Below, one piece after another: positions 35,288 to 44,280 of a stretch of 64,000 nucleotides of DNA. The DNA lies in the NCBI RefSeq assembly GCF_015561195.1, contig NZ_JADMSU010000002.1, positions 299,358 through 363,357 on the forward strand. The letters run 5' to 3'. The notes below the pieces were generated by a model. The model had not been told where the DNA came from, did not search any database, and saw only the letters and a program-made list of their open reading frames with translations. Each line of letters begins with the position of its first letter. Position 1 is the stretch's first letter. The DNA is from Collinsella aerofaciens. GTDB lineage: Bacteria; Actinomycetota; Coriobacteriia; Coriobacteriales; Coriobacteriaceae. The position numbers were made by a program, and so were the translations under genes.

Positions 35288-35338
35288 CGGTACCCCTCTT
35301 TGACCTCTACGGCAATCTCTTTCGCCCAGCCTGCTTTG

Positions 35339-36256
35339 TTACAGAATCACGTGCTCGCACATCACGCTGTGCCCCATGCGCAGCAGCTCGTCGCGCGAAC
35401 GCTCGACCGTGGACGGCGTGCTGTTCTCGATAACGGTCATAATGCCCGGTCGCGCGGCCGCGGCCCAAGCGGCAATAGCCTCAAAATCAAAGTTTCCGCA
35501 CGTACAGGCGCCGTGGCATACCAAACGAGAGCCCGAGCCATCACACCAGCCATCCTGGTCCTCGTTGTCTACGATCTCGTAGTCCTTGGCATGCAGCACG
35601 CGAATCTTGCTGCCGCACAAATGCAGCATGCGCGACACCTGCTCGGAAGCCTCACCGACGATCATGGGATGCAGCAGCGACACCGGATCGTAGATCACAC
35701 CGAGTGCAGTGCTCGAAACGCGCTCCAGAACCTCGCGGCTGCGCTCGGGCGTATTGACGATCTCGTTCCAGCCGGGCTCGATCAGAAGCTCGCCGCCCTC
35801 CTTTTCGGCCATCGAGCACACGCGTGCGAGTCCTTTGCAAAACGTATCGAGCGCAGCGGCCGAAAAACGGTCATCGGCCATCTTGTTCTGCGCGTTGGGG
35901 CGCCCCGTCTCGGTCCCTACCGGACAGCCCCCAAGCCAGCGCGCGAACCTCAGGCACGCCTCGTACTCGGCATAGGTATCCACCAGCTGATTCTGATCGG
36001 GCGTTGCCAGGTTTTTATAGCAGCCGAGCACCGCCACCTGCACGCCGCTGGCGTCGAGCACCTCGCGCAGATGGTCGGCGAGCTCGTGCGTAAGGCCGGA
36101 ACGGTTAATGCCAAAGGACTTGTAGAGTACTTTGCTCGGCAGCTGAATGCACGAGAAACCCAGTTTGCCCGCCATGCGAATGCGCTCCTCGACCGTGCCC
36201 TCGGGCAGGTCGTGCAGGCGCACACCGACGCTCAACGCGCCTTTCGACTGTGCCAT
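35339..36256 (-). CDS. Sugar phosphate isomerase/epimerase-like TIM-barrel protein
   Basis: 305 aa, ATG 36256 with AAGGAGGT upstream, 2 bases after the GH105 stop. 'SVGVRLHDLPEGTVEERIRMAGKLGFSCIQL' opens an AP-endonuclease-2-like barrel, and Glu, Asp and His metal-site positions are seen in 'LLIEPGWNE', 'VIYDPVSLLHP', 'LHAKDYE' and 'TVIENSTPS'. Such proteins isomerise or epimerise sugars and inositols. The operon suggests a sugar acid. The substrate is unknown. Confidence 0.78.
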   Translation of the reverse strand: MAQSKGALSVGVRLHDLPEGTVEERIRMAGKLGFSCIQLPSKVLYKSFGINRSGLTHELADHLREVLDASGVQVAVLGCYKNLATPDQNQLVDTYAEYEACLRFARWLGGCPVGTETGRPNAQNKMADDRFSAAALDTFCKGLARVCSMAEKEGGELLIEPGWNEIVNTPERSREVLERVSSTALGVIYDPVSLLHPMIVGEASEQVSRMLHLCGSKIRVLHAKDYEIVDNEDQDGWCDGSGSRLVCHGACTCGNFDFEAIAAWAAAARPGIMTVIENSTPSTVERSRDELLRMGHSVMCEHVIL

Positions 36257-36258
36257 GC

Positions 36259-37494
36259 CTAGACCTCCTTGCACGCATTGATGCCCGGGGTGTAGCCGCC
36301 AAACGGGTCATCGATGGAGCACACGCCCGAAGGGGCGAGCGGATCGCGCTTACCGGCAAGCTTGTCATGATGCATGGTCTCGATATAGGCGAGCACCAGC
36401 GGCGCCACGCCCTTCGCGTCGTTTTTGACGACGGGCTCGCTCATGTAGTAGCCAAACGTGCCCTCGCGGTGCGCGGTGTTGCCAAGACCCGCCACCAGGC
36501 AGATGTTGTCGAGCGCCAGCTGTCCGTCGCGCTCGGACAGGCACGTGTCGCAGATGCCGTCAAACGCACGGCGGCCGTACTGGTAGTAGCGCTCGCCCAG
36601 CACGCCCAGGCGCACGCCCTTCATGATGGCGTTGGCGAAGATGGCGCTGCCCGACTCCTCCAGATAGTTGGGGGCGATGTTGGGCAGGTTGATGACCTGG
36701 TGCCACATGCCGGTCTTCTCGTCCTGATACGGCAGCATGGCGTCGATCAGGTCGTGGAACATCTTGCGGATCTCGTCCTTCTCGGCCGACATCGAGGGCG
36801 GCATGAGCTCCCAGGTATCGATGAGCGCCATGGCGAACCAGCCCTCGGCGCGCAGCCAGAAGTTGGCCGAAAGACCGGTGACGGGATCGCACCAGAACTG
36901 CTTGCGGCTCGCGTCGTAGGCGTGATAGTACAGACCGTTGAGGGGGTTGCGCATCAGGTCATGCACGACCTGGAACATATGGAAGCTATCCGAGCAGGCA
37001 CGGCGGTTGTGGAAGCTCAGCTCGTACTGCATGTAGAACGGCTGCGCCATGTACATGCCGTCGAGCCAGATCTGGTTGGGGTAGACGGCTTTGTGCCAAA
37101 ACACACCCTCTTTGGTACGCGGCTGGGTCTCAAGCTGACGATAGATGGTATCCATGGCGGCACGGTACTTGGGCTTGCCTACCAGGTCATAGAGTTTGTA
37201 GAGGGTTTTGCCCGCGTTGACGTTGTCGAGGTTGTACTCCTGGGGATTGTAATGCTTGATGGTGCCATCGTCCTGGACAAAGAAATCGATGTAGTCATCG
37301 GCAAAAGTCAGGTAGCGCTGCTCGCCGGTGATCTCGTACAGCTCGATGAGTGCCTTGATCATGCAGCCGTCAATGTAATTCCAGGTGTTCTCCTTGCCGG
37401 CTCGAAGCTTTTCGATGTTCCAGGCCGGCGCCTGAGGCGTAGAGGTCTCGATCAACTGCTCGATATAACGGTCCAGAATCTGATTGCAACCCAT
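36259..37494 (-). CDS. Unsaturated rhamnogalacturonyl hydrolase, GH105
   Basis: 411 aa, ATG 37494. The (alpha/alpha)6-barrel family is shown by 'LDNVNAGKTLYKLYD', 'IWLDGMYMAQPFY' (catalytic Asp region), 'HAYDASRKQFWCDP' and 'NFWLRAEGWFAMALIDTWELM'. There is no signal peptide, so the enzyme works inside the cell. It removes the unsaturated galacturonyl residue left by pectin or rhamnogalacturonan lyases. The product is what the KduD/isomerase pair at 30-31.8 kb would process. The start lies downstream of R2 operators. Confidence 0.93.
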   Translation of the reverse strand: MGCNQILDRYIEQLIETSTPQAPAWNIEKLRAGKENTWNYIDGCMIKALIELYEITGEQRYLTFADDYIDFFVQDDGTIKHYNPQEYNLDNVNAGKTLYKLYDLVGKPKYRAAMDTIYRQLETQPRTKEGVFWHKAVYPNQIWLDGMYMAQPFYMQYELSFHNRRACSDSFHMFQVVHDLMRNPLNGLYYHAYDASRKQFWCDPVTGLSANFWLRAEGWFAMALIDTWELMPPSMSAEKDEIRKMFHDLIDAMLPYQDEKTGMWHQVINLPNIAPNYLEESGSAIFANAIMKGVRLGVLGERYYQYGRRAFDGICDTCLSERDGQLALDNICLVAGLGNTAHREGTFGYYMSEPVVKNDAKGVAPLVLAYIETMHHDKLAGKRDPLAPSGVCSIDDPFGGYTPGINACKEV

Positions 37495-37519
37495 TGCTGT
37501 CCCCTCTGACGTTATTGAT

Positions 37520-37535
37520 GGGTGAACGTTAACCC
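37520..37535. promoter_or_regulatory. R2 operator upstream of GH105
   Basis: GGGTGAACGTTAACCC, matching the R2 consensus in core positions. It is 25 bases before the GH105 start and overlaps the likely -10 region (TACACT on the minus strand). Confidence 0.7.
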
Positions 37536-37550
37536 TAGTGTAACGCGAAC

Positions 37551-37586
37551 GGGGATTATAGGGTGAACGTTAACCCTATAATCCCC
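37551..37586. promoter_or_regulatory. 36-bp palindrome containing an R2 operator
   Basis: A symmetric 36-bp block is centred on TGAACGTTAA. Its flanks GGGGATTATA and TATAATCCCC pair exactly, and only one central pair is mismatched. It lies 15 bases beyond the SGNH gene stop and upstream of GH105, so it may act both as operator and as terminator or attenuator. Confidence 0.65.
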
Positions 37587-37601
37587 GTAAACGGCAGACT
37601 T

Positions 37602-38270
37602 TTAACGGCAAACGGCGGTGAGGCCCGCGGCGATGCGATGCGCCAGGCGCTCATAGCCGGCAGGGCTGTAATGCAGACCGTCCGGCATGTAGAGCTCGCG
37701 GTGCTCCGGCAAAAACGGGCTGATGCCGCTTTGCGCATACAGGTCGATCACCGGCACCGAGTAGCAATCGCAAACCTCCAGCATCGCGCGCACATAGGCG
37801 TCTTGCGTCAGGCCCAGATGGTTGGCCTCGTTGCTTGCCGGAATATCCTTCTCGTGCTTACCACTCGTCTTGCATGGCGTCATAAACACCAGCTTTGCCC
37901 GAGGCGAGCGCGCCGTGATGGTGTGGATGAGATAATCGAGCGCGCCATAGAACTCGTGCACGTCCGTGCTGCCCAGCTCTCCAAGCGGCACGTTACGGCT
38001 AAAGTCGTTGACGCCGCCAAAGACGATGTAGATATCGGCCGCATCATCGATGCCGTCCAAACGCTCAACAAACGAATCGCTACGGTCGGCCTTGACGGCA
38101 ATACGCGAACCCTTAATACCAAAGTTCTCGATCGTAGCGCCGCCCAGCAGCGCACCCAGGTGCGAGGTCCAAGAGATGTCGTTGCCTCCCCCGCCGCATC
38201 CGTTATCGCCCCAGGTGGTCGAGTCGCCAAAGGCACAGATGGTCGATTCGCTCAGGTTTTTCGTTTCCAC
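37602..38270 (-). CDS. SGNH/GDSL-type esterase
   Basis: 222 aa, GTG 38270 with AGGAGAAG upstream (an ATG in frame further up has no ribosome site). Block I is FGDSTTWG with the Ser nucleophile, block III is GGVND, and block V is DGLHYSPAG with the catalytic Asp and His. No signal peptide is present, so it acts inside the cell. Position between pectin enzymes suggests deacetylation of pectic sugars (rhamnogalacturonan or pectin acetylesterase-like). It lies 69 bases after the CE8 fusion. Confidence 0.85.
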   Translation of the reverse strand: METKNLSESTICAFGDSTTWGDNGCGGGGNDISWTSHLGALLGGATIENFGIKGSRIAVKADRSDSFVERLDGIDDAADIYIVFGGVNDFSRNVPLGELGSTDVHEFYGALDYLIHTITARSPRAKLVFMTPCKTSGKHEKDIPASNEANHLGLTQDAYVRAMLEVCDCYSVPVIDLYAQSGISPFLPEHRELYMPDGLHYSPAGYERLAHRIAAGLTAVCR

Positions 38271-38339
38271 ATTCTTCTCCTCACCCGCACACCGGCGGTC
38301 ATACAGGTACATACCGTTCATTCGCAACATGCCGAGGGG

Positions 38340-40505
38340 CTATGCGTGGGCGCATTCCGCAACTTGCGAATCGAGCCATTCGATATCCTCGGCAAGATGC
38401 GCCACGCCAAGATGGTGTCCACCCGGGCAGACCTCGTGCCGAAGACCTCCACTGCGGCCCAGCAACTCGTAGGCATCGCGCACGATTTTGAGTTGCTCGT
38501 CAACATTTTTGAGCCCGCGTACCCCATTCAGATGATCCTCTTCGCAACTTTGGACCAACAACGGCCGTGGCGCGACAAGCGATGCAATGTCGCCCATATC
38601 GAGCAGACGCCAAAGTCCAGGCGTGTAATTACAGCTGCAATTGCCGTTGAGGTGCAGCAGCGAATCATCGACACCGTACAGATAGCCCGAGACAAACGCC
38701 TTGCGCACGCGCGGGTCGAGCGCGGCCAGATAGAGCGTCATGTACCCACCGCCTGAGAAGCCAAAGCAGCCCAGGTCGTCCATGGCAATGTCACCGCGTG
38801 TCTCCAAGTAATCAATCAAGCGCATGTTGTCCCAGGCGTTGAGGCCCGCGACCGTAAGACCCAGCGGCTCGGCCATACGTGCTTGATTCAGACACGTACC
38901 GCGCAGGTAGCTGTTCTCGTCGTCGCCCTGACCCTTCCAGTCACGACGGTATCCCCAACCACGCGCATCGGGGCAGACGGTCACGTAACCCATGCGCGCC
39001 AAACGCAGACCGTAGTCGTAATTGAATCTACGCACGGCATCGTCGACCGCCGGCACGCCCGCAACGCCGGCTATGCTTGCAGCACCCGCCCCCTGGTGAC
39101 CATGCGGGCAGATATAGCAGCACTTGAGTCCCCGCTCGTCAAGCTTGGGGCGGGACGGCTCCAACAGGTAAAACGGCATCCACACATCGTGCTCAACCTG
39201 CAACGCCGCATGAGTACGCACGATGCTGCCGGCAACCCGCACGCGATTGAGCTCACGAATCTCAATCGGGGCGCGGTCCATAAGCGAAAGACCCAAAATA
39301 TCGTATAGACGAGTCCTGGTCGCAGCCTTCCATGCCTCAAAGTCTGTGGGAGTCTTGCCCGTAAATGCGGCCGAGCGCCCTTCGCGCCTCAGTCGGGCGC
39401 GCAGCGCAGGTTCGTCCTCGTAGTACGTCTCGATGTGCACGGTGCGGCCATTGGCAGATAGCCCGGCCGTCTCTACTGCATCACCGTCGCCGCCCTCGGG
39501 ATCCCAACCATCCGTGCCGGCAAGCACTCGGTCACGCGCATAGCGTTCGGAATCCTGACCGGTCAGGCAATGCGCCCACGGCACCCAAGCGGCAGCATCA
39601 CCCGCCGGGCCAAACAGGGTACCGCCGGCATACAGGGTGCCGTCATGTGCCGCTGGCTTATTCCAATCCCACCAGCCCTCGAGTGAAATATGGGGGCCCA
39701 GCCAGCATTCGAGCAAAACGGTCTGGGCCCACTCGCGCCATGGACGACCCAGATAGACCGATCCGAGGGCAATGCCCTCATCGGCTGTAAACGAACAGCC
39801 ATGAAACACAAATCCGTACGGCTCGCCCTGAGGCGTGGAGGCTGCCGTTACATACCCGTTGACATCCATATCGCGGCTGAGCGAGCGAATCTCACACCCC
39901 TCAAAGTAGGCACGCGCGCCGCCAAAGATAAAGTCGACATCGCCCTCGATCCGGCAACGTCGAAAATACTGCTGCCCCACACGGCGCGGGGCGAACTGCT
40001 TGGGGCCTATAAAGCCGCCCGGCTTGGCCTCGCGCGGCGGCAGCGGCCCCAAAAAGAGCGTGTCCTGGTGTCCCTTAATGCAGCAGGCATCGACAACCAG
40101 GCGGTCACCATCGGCATACAGGGCAATCGCCTGGCCGACCTCGCGCCCATCACCGGCGTTGTTTTCGATTGTTAGACCCGCAAGCGTCACGTCGTCGGCA
40201 TCGACCAGCACCGTGTACGTACGGAAGGTGCCGAGTCTTCCATCCTGGCCGCTACCATCTTCCGAAGGCATCTTGGCACCCAGGCCTCCCACGATACGCA
40301 CGCTGTCGGCCGTCTCGCCCTCGAGCGTCACATGCGGACGACGAATTTCGACCTGCTCGCGGTACTCACCCGGCGCCACCAGCACGCGTACCGGCACGGT
40401 CGTATCGGGCACGCACCGCTCCGCCGCCTCAAGCGCCGCCGAAATGCTGCGATACGCGCCTTCGCGTTCGAGCGATACCTCAAAGAGCTGTTCTTTACCA
40501 CTCAT
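38340..40505 (-). CDS. Two-domain pectin esterase: CE8 plus alpha/beta-hydrolase
   Basis: 721 aa, ATG 40505. Residues 1-330 are a pectin methylesterase-like right-handed beta-helix (CE8) with 'GHQDTLF', 'DFIFGGARAYFEGCEI' and 'LGRPWREWAQTVLLEC', which supply the catalytic Gln/Asp/Asp and Arg. Residues about 390-721 are an alpha/beta-hydrolase with 'GFSGGGYM' nucleophile elbow, 'PLLVQSCEED' acid strand and 'CPGGHHLG' His. No signal peptide is present, so the protein works inside the cell. It probably removes methyl and other esters (possibly acetyl) from imported oligogalacturonides. The second domain's exact ester is unknown. Confidence 0.87.
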   Translation of the reverse strand: MSGKEQLFEVSLEREGAYRSISAALEAAERCVPDTTVPVRVLVAPGEYREQVEIRRPHVTLEGETADSVRIVGGLGAKMPSEDGSGQDGRLGTFRTYTVLVDADDVTLAGLTIENNAGDGREVGQAIALYADGDRLVVDACCIKGHQDTLFLGPLPPREAKPGGFIGPKQFAPRRVGQQYFRRCRIEGDVDFIFGGARAYFEGCEIRSLSRDMDVNGYVTAASTPQGEPYGFVFHGCSFTADEGIALGSVYLGRPWREWAQTVLLECWLGPHISLEGWWDWNKPAAHDGTLYAGGTLFGPAGDAAAWVPWAHCLTGQDSERYARDRVLAGTDGWDPEGGDGDAVETAGLSANGRTVHIETYYEDEPALRARLRREGRSAAFTGKTPTDFEAWKAATRTRLYDILGLSLMDRAPIEIRELNRVRVAGSIVRTHAALQVEHDVWMPFYLLEPSRPKLDERGLKCCYICPHGHQGAGAASIAGVAGVPAVDDAVRRFNYDYGLRLARMGYVTVCPDARGWGYRRDWKGQGDDENSYLRGTCLNQARMAEPLGLTVAGLNAWDNMRLIDYLETRGDIAMDDLGCFGFSGGGYMTLYLAALDPRVRKAFVSGYLYGVDDSLLHLNGNCSCNYTPGLWRLLDMGDIASLVAPRPLLVQSCEEDHLNGVRGLKNVDEQLKIVRDAYELLGRSGGLRHEVCPGGHHLGVAHLAEDIEWLDSQVAECAHA

Positions 40506-40636
40506 CTGTCATTACGCTTTCTGTTACAGAACACCCACCATGCAATACCGGCACCTATAGATTGCGTGCGACAGCCGGGCAGACCCGACCGTCGCACGCC
40601 TCAACATGCCGTATTCACTTGTGCAGGAGCACTACC

Positions 40637-42232
40637 CTACGCGCGGATAACCTTGTCGACGTTTTGCAGCTGCAGCTCGTCGCCATCCTGACCCTCGATG
40701 CGCACGTTCTGCAAGTCGAGGACTTTCACGTTCTGCGCGATGATGCCCTGGCGCACCATGGGCTCCACGCCGCAGGCCATGGCCGGCACAAAGGGCTCGG
40801 CATCGGCGGCAAAGGTCACATGGACATCCTGGAACGTCAGGCGCGTCACCTTGCTCTCGGGAAGGCCCGTGATATAGGCCGCGGCCGCATGGCAGTTGGT
40901 GGCCTCGATATCGCAAAACGTCGTGGCGCCAAAGCCGGGCGTACGGTCGTCGACGGGCAGCGCCTCGCGAGACTGCACGTAGTCGGTCTTGCCGTCCTTG
41001 TCGCAGAAGTAGAACGAGTTGACCACGAAGGGCGTGAGCACCTTATCCATGCGAATGTGCTCGAAGGTGATGCCCTCGTTGACGGCGTCCTTGCCGCGTC
41101 CGCGGCGTGTCTTGACGCGCAGGCCGCGGTCGGTGCGCTCAAAGAGGCACTTGCTCACGGTGAGGTCCTTGATGCCGCCGGCGGCCTCGGATCCCAGCAC
41201 CACGGCGCCGTGGCCGTCGTGCATGTAGCAGTGCGAGATCAGCACGTCGTGCGTGGCGGGACGGAGCTCGGGTTCAATGCCCAGTTTGCCGCTCTTGATG
41301 GCGATGCAGTCGTCGCCCACCGAGAACTGACAGCCAAGGATGCGGACAAAACCGCAGCTCTCGGGATCGAAGCCGTCGGTGTTGTGGGAGTTCTTGGGAC
41401 CTTCGATTGACAGGCAGAGCGCATCGACGTGCTCGCACAGGATAGGATGGATATTCCACGCCGGGCTGTTGCGTACGGTAAAGCCGGCAAGGCTCACGTT
41501 TTCGCACTCGGACAGGAAGATCATGCGCGGGCGGGCGACCTCGCGGCCCTCCTCGGGACGGAAGATGTTCTTAAAGTCCTTGTTCCACCAGTTGTCCTCG
41601 GCAAAATCGGTCTGGCCGTCGATGGCGCCGCGACCATAGATGCACACGTCGTGCACGCTCAGGCCCGTAAAGGTCGAACAGTAGGTCGAGAAGCTCTCGC
41701 CCTCCCAGCGGCCCAGGGGCAGCATGTCGGTGCCGGCATACCCGGCGCCCTCGTCGCCCGTGACCGTGCCCGGAATGTAGGCAAGCGCCGCGCGGTCGTG
41801 ACGGGCCAGCAGCACCGCGCCCTCGGCAAGCTCGATGTTGATATTGCTCTTAAGGAAGAGGGACTTGATGCGATAGCTACCGGCGGGAATCAGCACGCGC
41901 CCGCCCTTGGGGCAGGCCATGATAGCAGCCTGGATATTGGTGGTGTCGTCGTGTTCGGCATCGCCCTTGGCTCCGCAGTCGCGAACGTTGATGGTAAAGG
42001 GCTCCGCCGGCGTGGTGACGCCTACGCTCAACTCGCGCTCGCCGCAGACAAAGCGGATCAGGTTGCGCTTGCCGGGAACCAGGCCGTCAACATAGGTCTC
42101 GACCGTATTCGTGGTACCGGCGGGCTCATCGTTGACAAAGATCTCCCACGTATCGGCACAGGTAAAGTAGCCGCCATCGTCGAGCTCGATAACGGCCGCG
42201 CGGGCATTGCGCCAGATAACGTTCGTCTCCAT
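40637..42232 (-). CDS. GH28 polygalacturonase-type glycoside hydrolase
   Basis: 531 aa, ATG 42232 with GGGAGAGA upstream. An N-terminal beta-rich domain (about 1-75) precedes the beta-helix. GH28 motifs are present: 'HNTDGFDPES' (N-T-D), 'VGDDCIAIKSG' (D-D), 'DGHGAVVLGSE' (G-H-G) and 'RGLRVKTRRG' (R-x-K). No signal peptide is seen, so it cuts galacturonan oligomers inside the cell, probably in exo mode. It is the second gene after the GPH transporter. Confidence 0.92.
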   Translation of the reverse strand: METNVIWRNARAAVIELDDGGYFTCADTWEIFVNDEPAGTTNTVETYVDGLVPGKRNLIRFVCGERELSVGVTTPAEPFTINVRDCGAKGDAEHDDTTNIQAAIMACPKGGRVLIPAGSYRIKSLFLKSNINIELAEGAVLLARHDRAALAYIPGTVTGDEGAGYAGTDMLPLGRWEGESFSTYCSTFTGLSVHDVCIYGRGAIDGQTDFAEDNWWNKDFKNIFRPEEGREVARPRMIFLSECENVSLAGFTVRNSPAWNIHPILCEHVDALCLSIEGPKNSHNTDGFDPESCGFVRILGCQFSVGDDCIAIKSGKLGIEPELRPATHDVLISHCYMHDGHGAVVLGSEAAGGIKDLTVSKCLFERTDRGLRVKTRRGRGKDAVNEGITFEHIRMDKVLTPFVVNSFYFCDKDGKTDYVQSREALPVDDRTPGFGATTFCDIEATNCHAAAAYITGLPESKVTRLTFQDVHVTFAADAEPFVPAMACGVEPMVRQGIIAQNVKVLDLQNVRIEGQDGDELQLQNVDKVIRA

Positions 42233-42273
42233 GGGTCTCTCCCTCAAATGTAATCAGAAGTTCATACTACTCG

Positions 42274-42323
42274 TTTTTAAAAAAGGGCCGTACCCGCCGG
42301 TGGATCTCCGGTGGCACGGCCCT
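42274..42323 (-). terminator. Terminator of the GPH transporter gene
   Basis: AGGGCCGTRCC-type arms pair around a CCGGTGG-containing loop. On the minus strand CCGTGCCACCGG is followed by GGCCCTTTTTT. It lies 24 bases beyond the transporter stop and before GH28, so read-through is expected to be partial. Confidence 0.7.
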
Positions 42324-42346
42324 GTGGTTTGGACGATGCGCCTGCC

Positions 42347-43906
42347 CTACTCGGCGGGAATTACGCTGCCGTCCTGGAAGCCAACATTGTTGTGGGCGAA
42401 GCAGTCCTCGTACTTAAAGCCGGAGAGCTCCTCGCAAAGCGCCTTGACCTCGGGCTTGACGTCGGCCATCTTGCCACCCTCCTTGACGCGGCGAATCTCG
42501 TCGCAAAGGACGTCGCACTGCTCCTTGTCGATCTTGATGCCGCGGGCAAGGACGGCCGCGAGCAGGAAGAAGCCGGCGCAGCCGATGAGCATGTAGCCGC
42601 AGATGTACAGAGGCACGGTGGCGGGCTGGGTCACGGCGTCGCTGTTGCCGGCAGTCTGAATGAAGCCGAAGGCAGCAAGGACGATGGCCCATGCGTTGAC
42701 GGCAACAGCCTGGGCAATCTGCTGGCAGAGCTGCTGTGCGGAGCTGTAGATGCCCTCGCGACGACGCAGGGTGATGAGCTCATCGACATCGGGGATGTAG
42801 TTGAGCAGAACATCGGGCAGATACTGGAAGCCAACGTAGAAGAACTTCCAGATGGCGAAGATGATGGGGTAGGCGATCATGGCGATGGCGACCGTGGAGG
42901 TGCCGTTAATCTGACCAAAGGCGAAGTAGTTGTAGGCGATGATGCACGCGGCGCAACCGACGTTTGCCAGGTACCAAGACTTGTGGAAGCCCTTCTTGGC
43001 CATGAGGGCGACCCAGATGGCAGTGCAGACAATAGCGACGACCTTGCCGGGCATCTCCATCACAGACTCGTAGGACTTAGGAATCTGCAGGCAGTAGACG
43101 ATGAAGAAGGACAGGCAGGCAGACCAGCAGGCAGCAGCGAGCTTCGTGGAGACCTGTGCATACAGGACCTTGCGGAAGGACTTGTTGCGGAAGGTGGAGA
43201 CAACGTCGATGAAGAACTTCTTGATACCCTCGCCGACGCTCTCGATCTTCTCCTGAGCGACCTCCTCGGGGGTGTGCTCCCACGTGGACAGGTACACGCA
43301 CAGCAGCGAGATTGCCATGACCGAAGCGTTGATCGTAGCGATGATGAAGTAGCTGAACGGGTTGGTCTCGCCGAAGGTGCCAAAGCCAAAGCCGACGAGA
43401 GCTGCCATCAGGAAGCCGGCGGCGTTACCAAAGAGGTGCTTGTAGCCGGTGAGGTACGTACGCTCCTTGAAGTCATCGGTCATCTCGATGGTAAGCGGCG
43501 ACAGGTTGGCGGTGCAGAACGTGTACGCGACGTTGTAGATCAGGTACAGCACAAAGTAGTACGGGAAACCGAACGGCGTAGCCACAAAGATGAGCGGCTC
43601 GGCGACCATCATCGGGATAGCCAGCAAGATCCAGAAACGGCGGCGGCCAAAGATGCGGCCGACCTTGGTGGCATAGAAGTTATCGGCCACAAAGCCCATG
43701 AGCGGGCACAGAATGGCGTTGAGATAGATGGCGAACGAGCTGATCAGCGCAGCCTCGCCTGCGGACAGACCGCACTCCGTGGACAGGAACAGCACCATGT
43801 AGCTGTGCGTAAAGCTCAGGGCACCGGAGTTGAGCATGCCGCCCATACCAAAGCCCAAGCGCGTCCAGAATGTGATCTTGCGCTTTTTACCGATCTTGTT
43901 AGTCAT
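42347..43906 (-). CDS. GPH-family (MFS-type) uronate/oligosaccharide transporter
   Basis: 519 aa, ATG 43906 (MTNKIGKKRKITFWTRLGF), GAGAGGGAG upstream. Twelve helices; 'NAILCPLMGFVADNF' and 'GRIFGRRRFWIL' match the GPH:cation symporter signatures. A C-terminal soluble tail of about 50 residues is present. It lies at the head of the intracellular pectin genes, with three R2 operators before it. The likely cargo is oligogalacturonides or hexuronides taken up with a cation. Confidence 0.87.
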   Translation of the reverse strand: MTNKIGKKRKITFWTRLGFGMGGMLNSGALSFTHSYMVLFLSTECGLSAGEAALISSFAIYLNAILCPLMGFVADNFYATKVGRIFGRRRFWILLAIPMMVAEPLIFVATPFGFPYYFVLYLIYNVAYTFCTANLSPLTIEMTDDFKERTYLTGYKHLFGNAAGFLMAALVGFGFGTFGETNPFSYFIIATINASVMAISLLCVYLSTWEHTPEEVAQEKIESVGEGIKKFFIDVVSTFRNKSFRKVLYAQVSTKLAAACWSACLSFFIVYCLQIPKSYESVMEMPGKVVAIVCTAIWVALMAKKGFHKSWYLANVGCAACIIAYNYFAFGQINGTSTVAIAMIAYPIIFAIWKFFYVGFQYLPDVLLNYIPDVDELITLRRREGIYSSAQQLCQQIAQAVAVNAWAIVLAAFGFIQTAGNSDAVTQPATVPLYICGYMLIGCAGFFLLAAVLARGIKIDKEQCDVLCDEIRRVKEGGKMADVKPEVKALCEELSGFKYEDCFAHNNVGFQDGSVIPAE

Positions 43907-43983
43907 CGAGCTCCCTCTCTTTTCTCGATTGTCTTGGAACAAGACATTGGAGTCCATACCGACGTCTGTCTGCATGCCGTTCA

Positions 43984-43999
43984 GGGTGAACGTTTAGCT
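43984..43999. promoter_or_regulatory. R2 operator 1 before the GPH transporter
   Basis: GGGTGAACGTTTAGCT, within 80 bases of the start. It overlaps the likely transcription start region. Confidence 0.65.
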
Positions 44000-44023
44000 A
44001 GATTATGCGCGATTGCTTATGAA

Positions 44024-44039
44024 AGGTGAACGTTCACTT
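44024..44039. promoter_or_regulatory. R2 operator 2 before the GPH transporter
   Basis: AGGTGAACGTTCACTT, a near-perfect copy lying next to GATAATATAC on the minus strand, a plausible -10 region. Confidence 0.75.
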
Positions 44040-44144
44040 GTATATTATCCTTGAACGGTCGTTTTTTGCCGTTAAACGGACATCTGACTTGAAAAAAAAT
44101 CACGATTACATGGGTATTGAGTGGGTTTAAATTTGAGGTCGATT

Positions 44145-44160
44145 AGGTGAACGTTTATTG
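44145..44160. promoter_or_regulatory. R2 operator 3, upstream of the GPH promoter
   Basis: AGGTGAACGTTTATTG, with the left half intact. It lies about 120 bases from operator 2 and could allow looping between sites. The 374-bp gap between 43907 and 44280 holds no gene. Confidence 0.6.
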
Positions 44161-44212
44161 TTTTCGCCGCTCCCGTACCCTCAGAAAGACACGCCCGAAC
44201 AGACAGAACAAA

Positions 44213-44249
44213 CATGGCCCCGCCGGGAACACTCCCGACGGGGCCATGG
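44213..44249 (-). terminator. Hairpin terminator after uxaA
   Basis: Stem CATGGCCCCGCCGGGA with complement (one mismatch) and an ACAC loop, 31 bases beyond the uxaA stop. The T-run after it is weak (GTTTGTTC). Confidence 0.65.
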
Positions 44250-44280
44250 TCAATAGCGCCCTATGCGAACCCATTTACCG

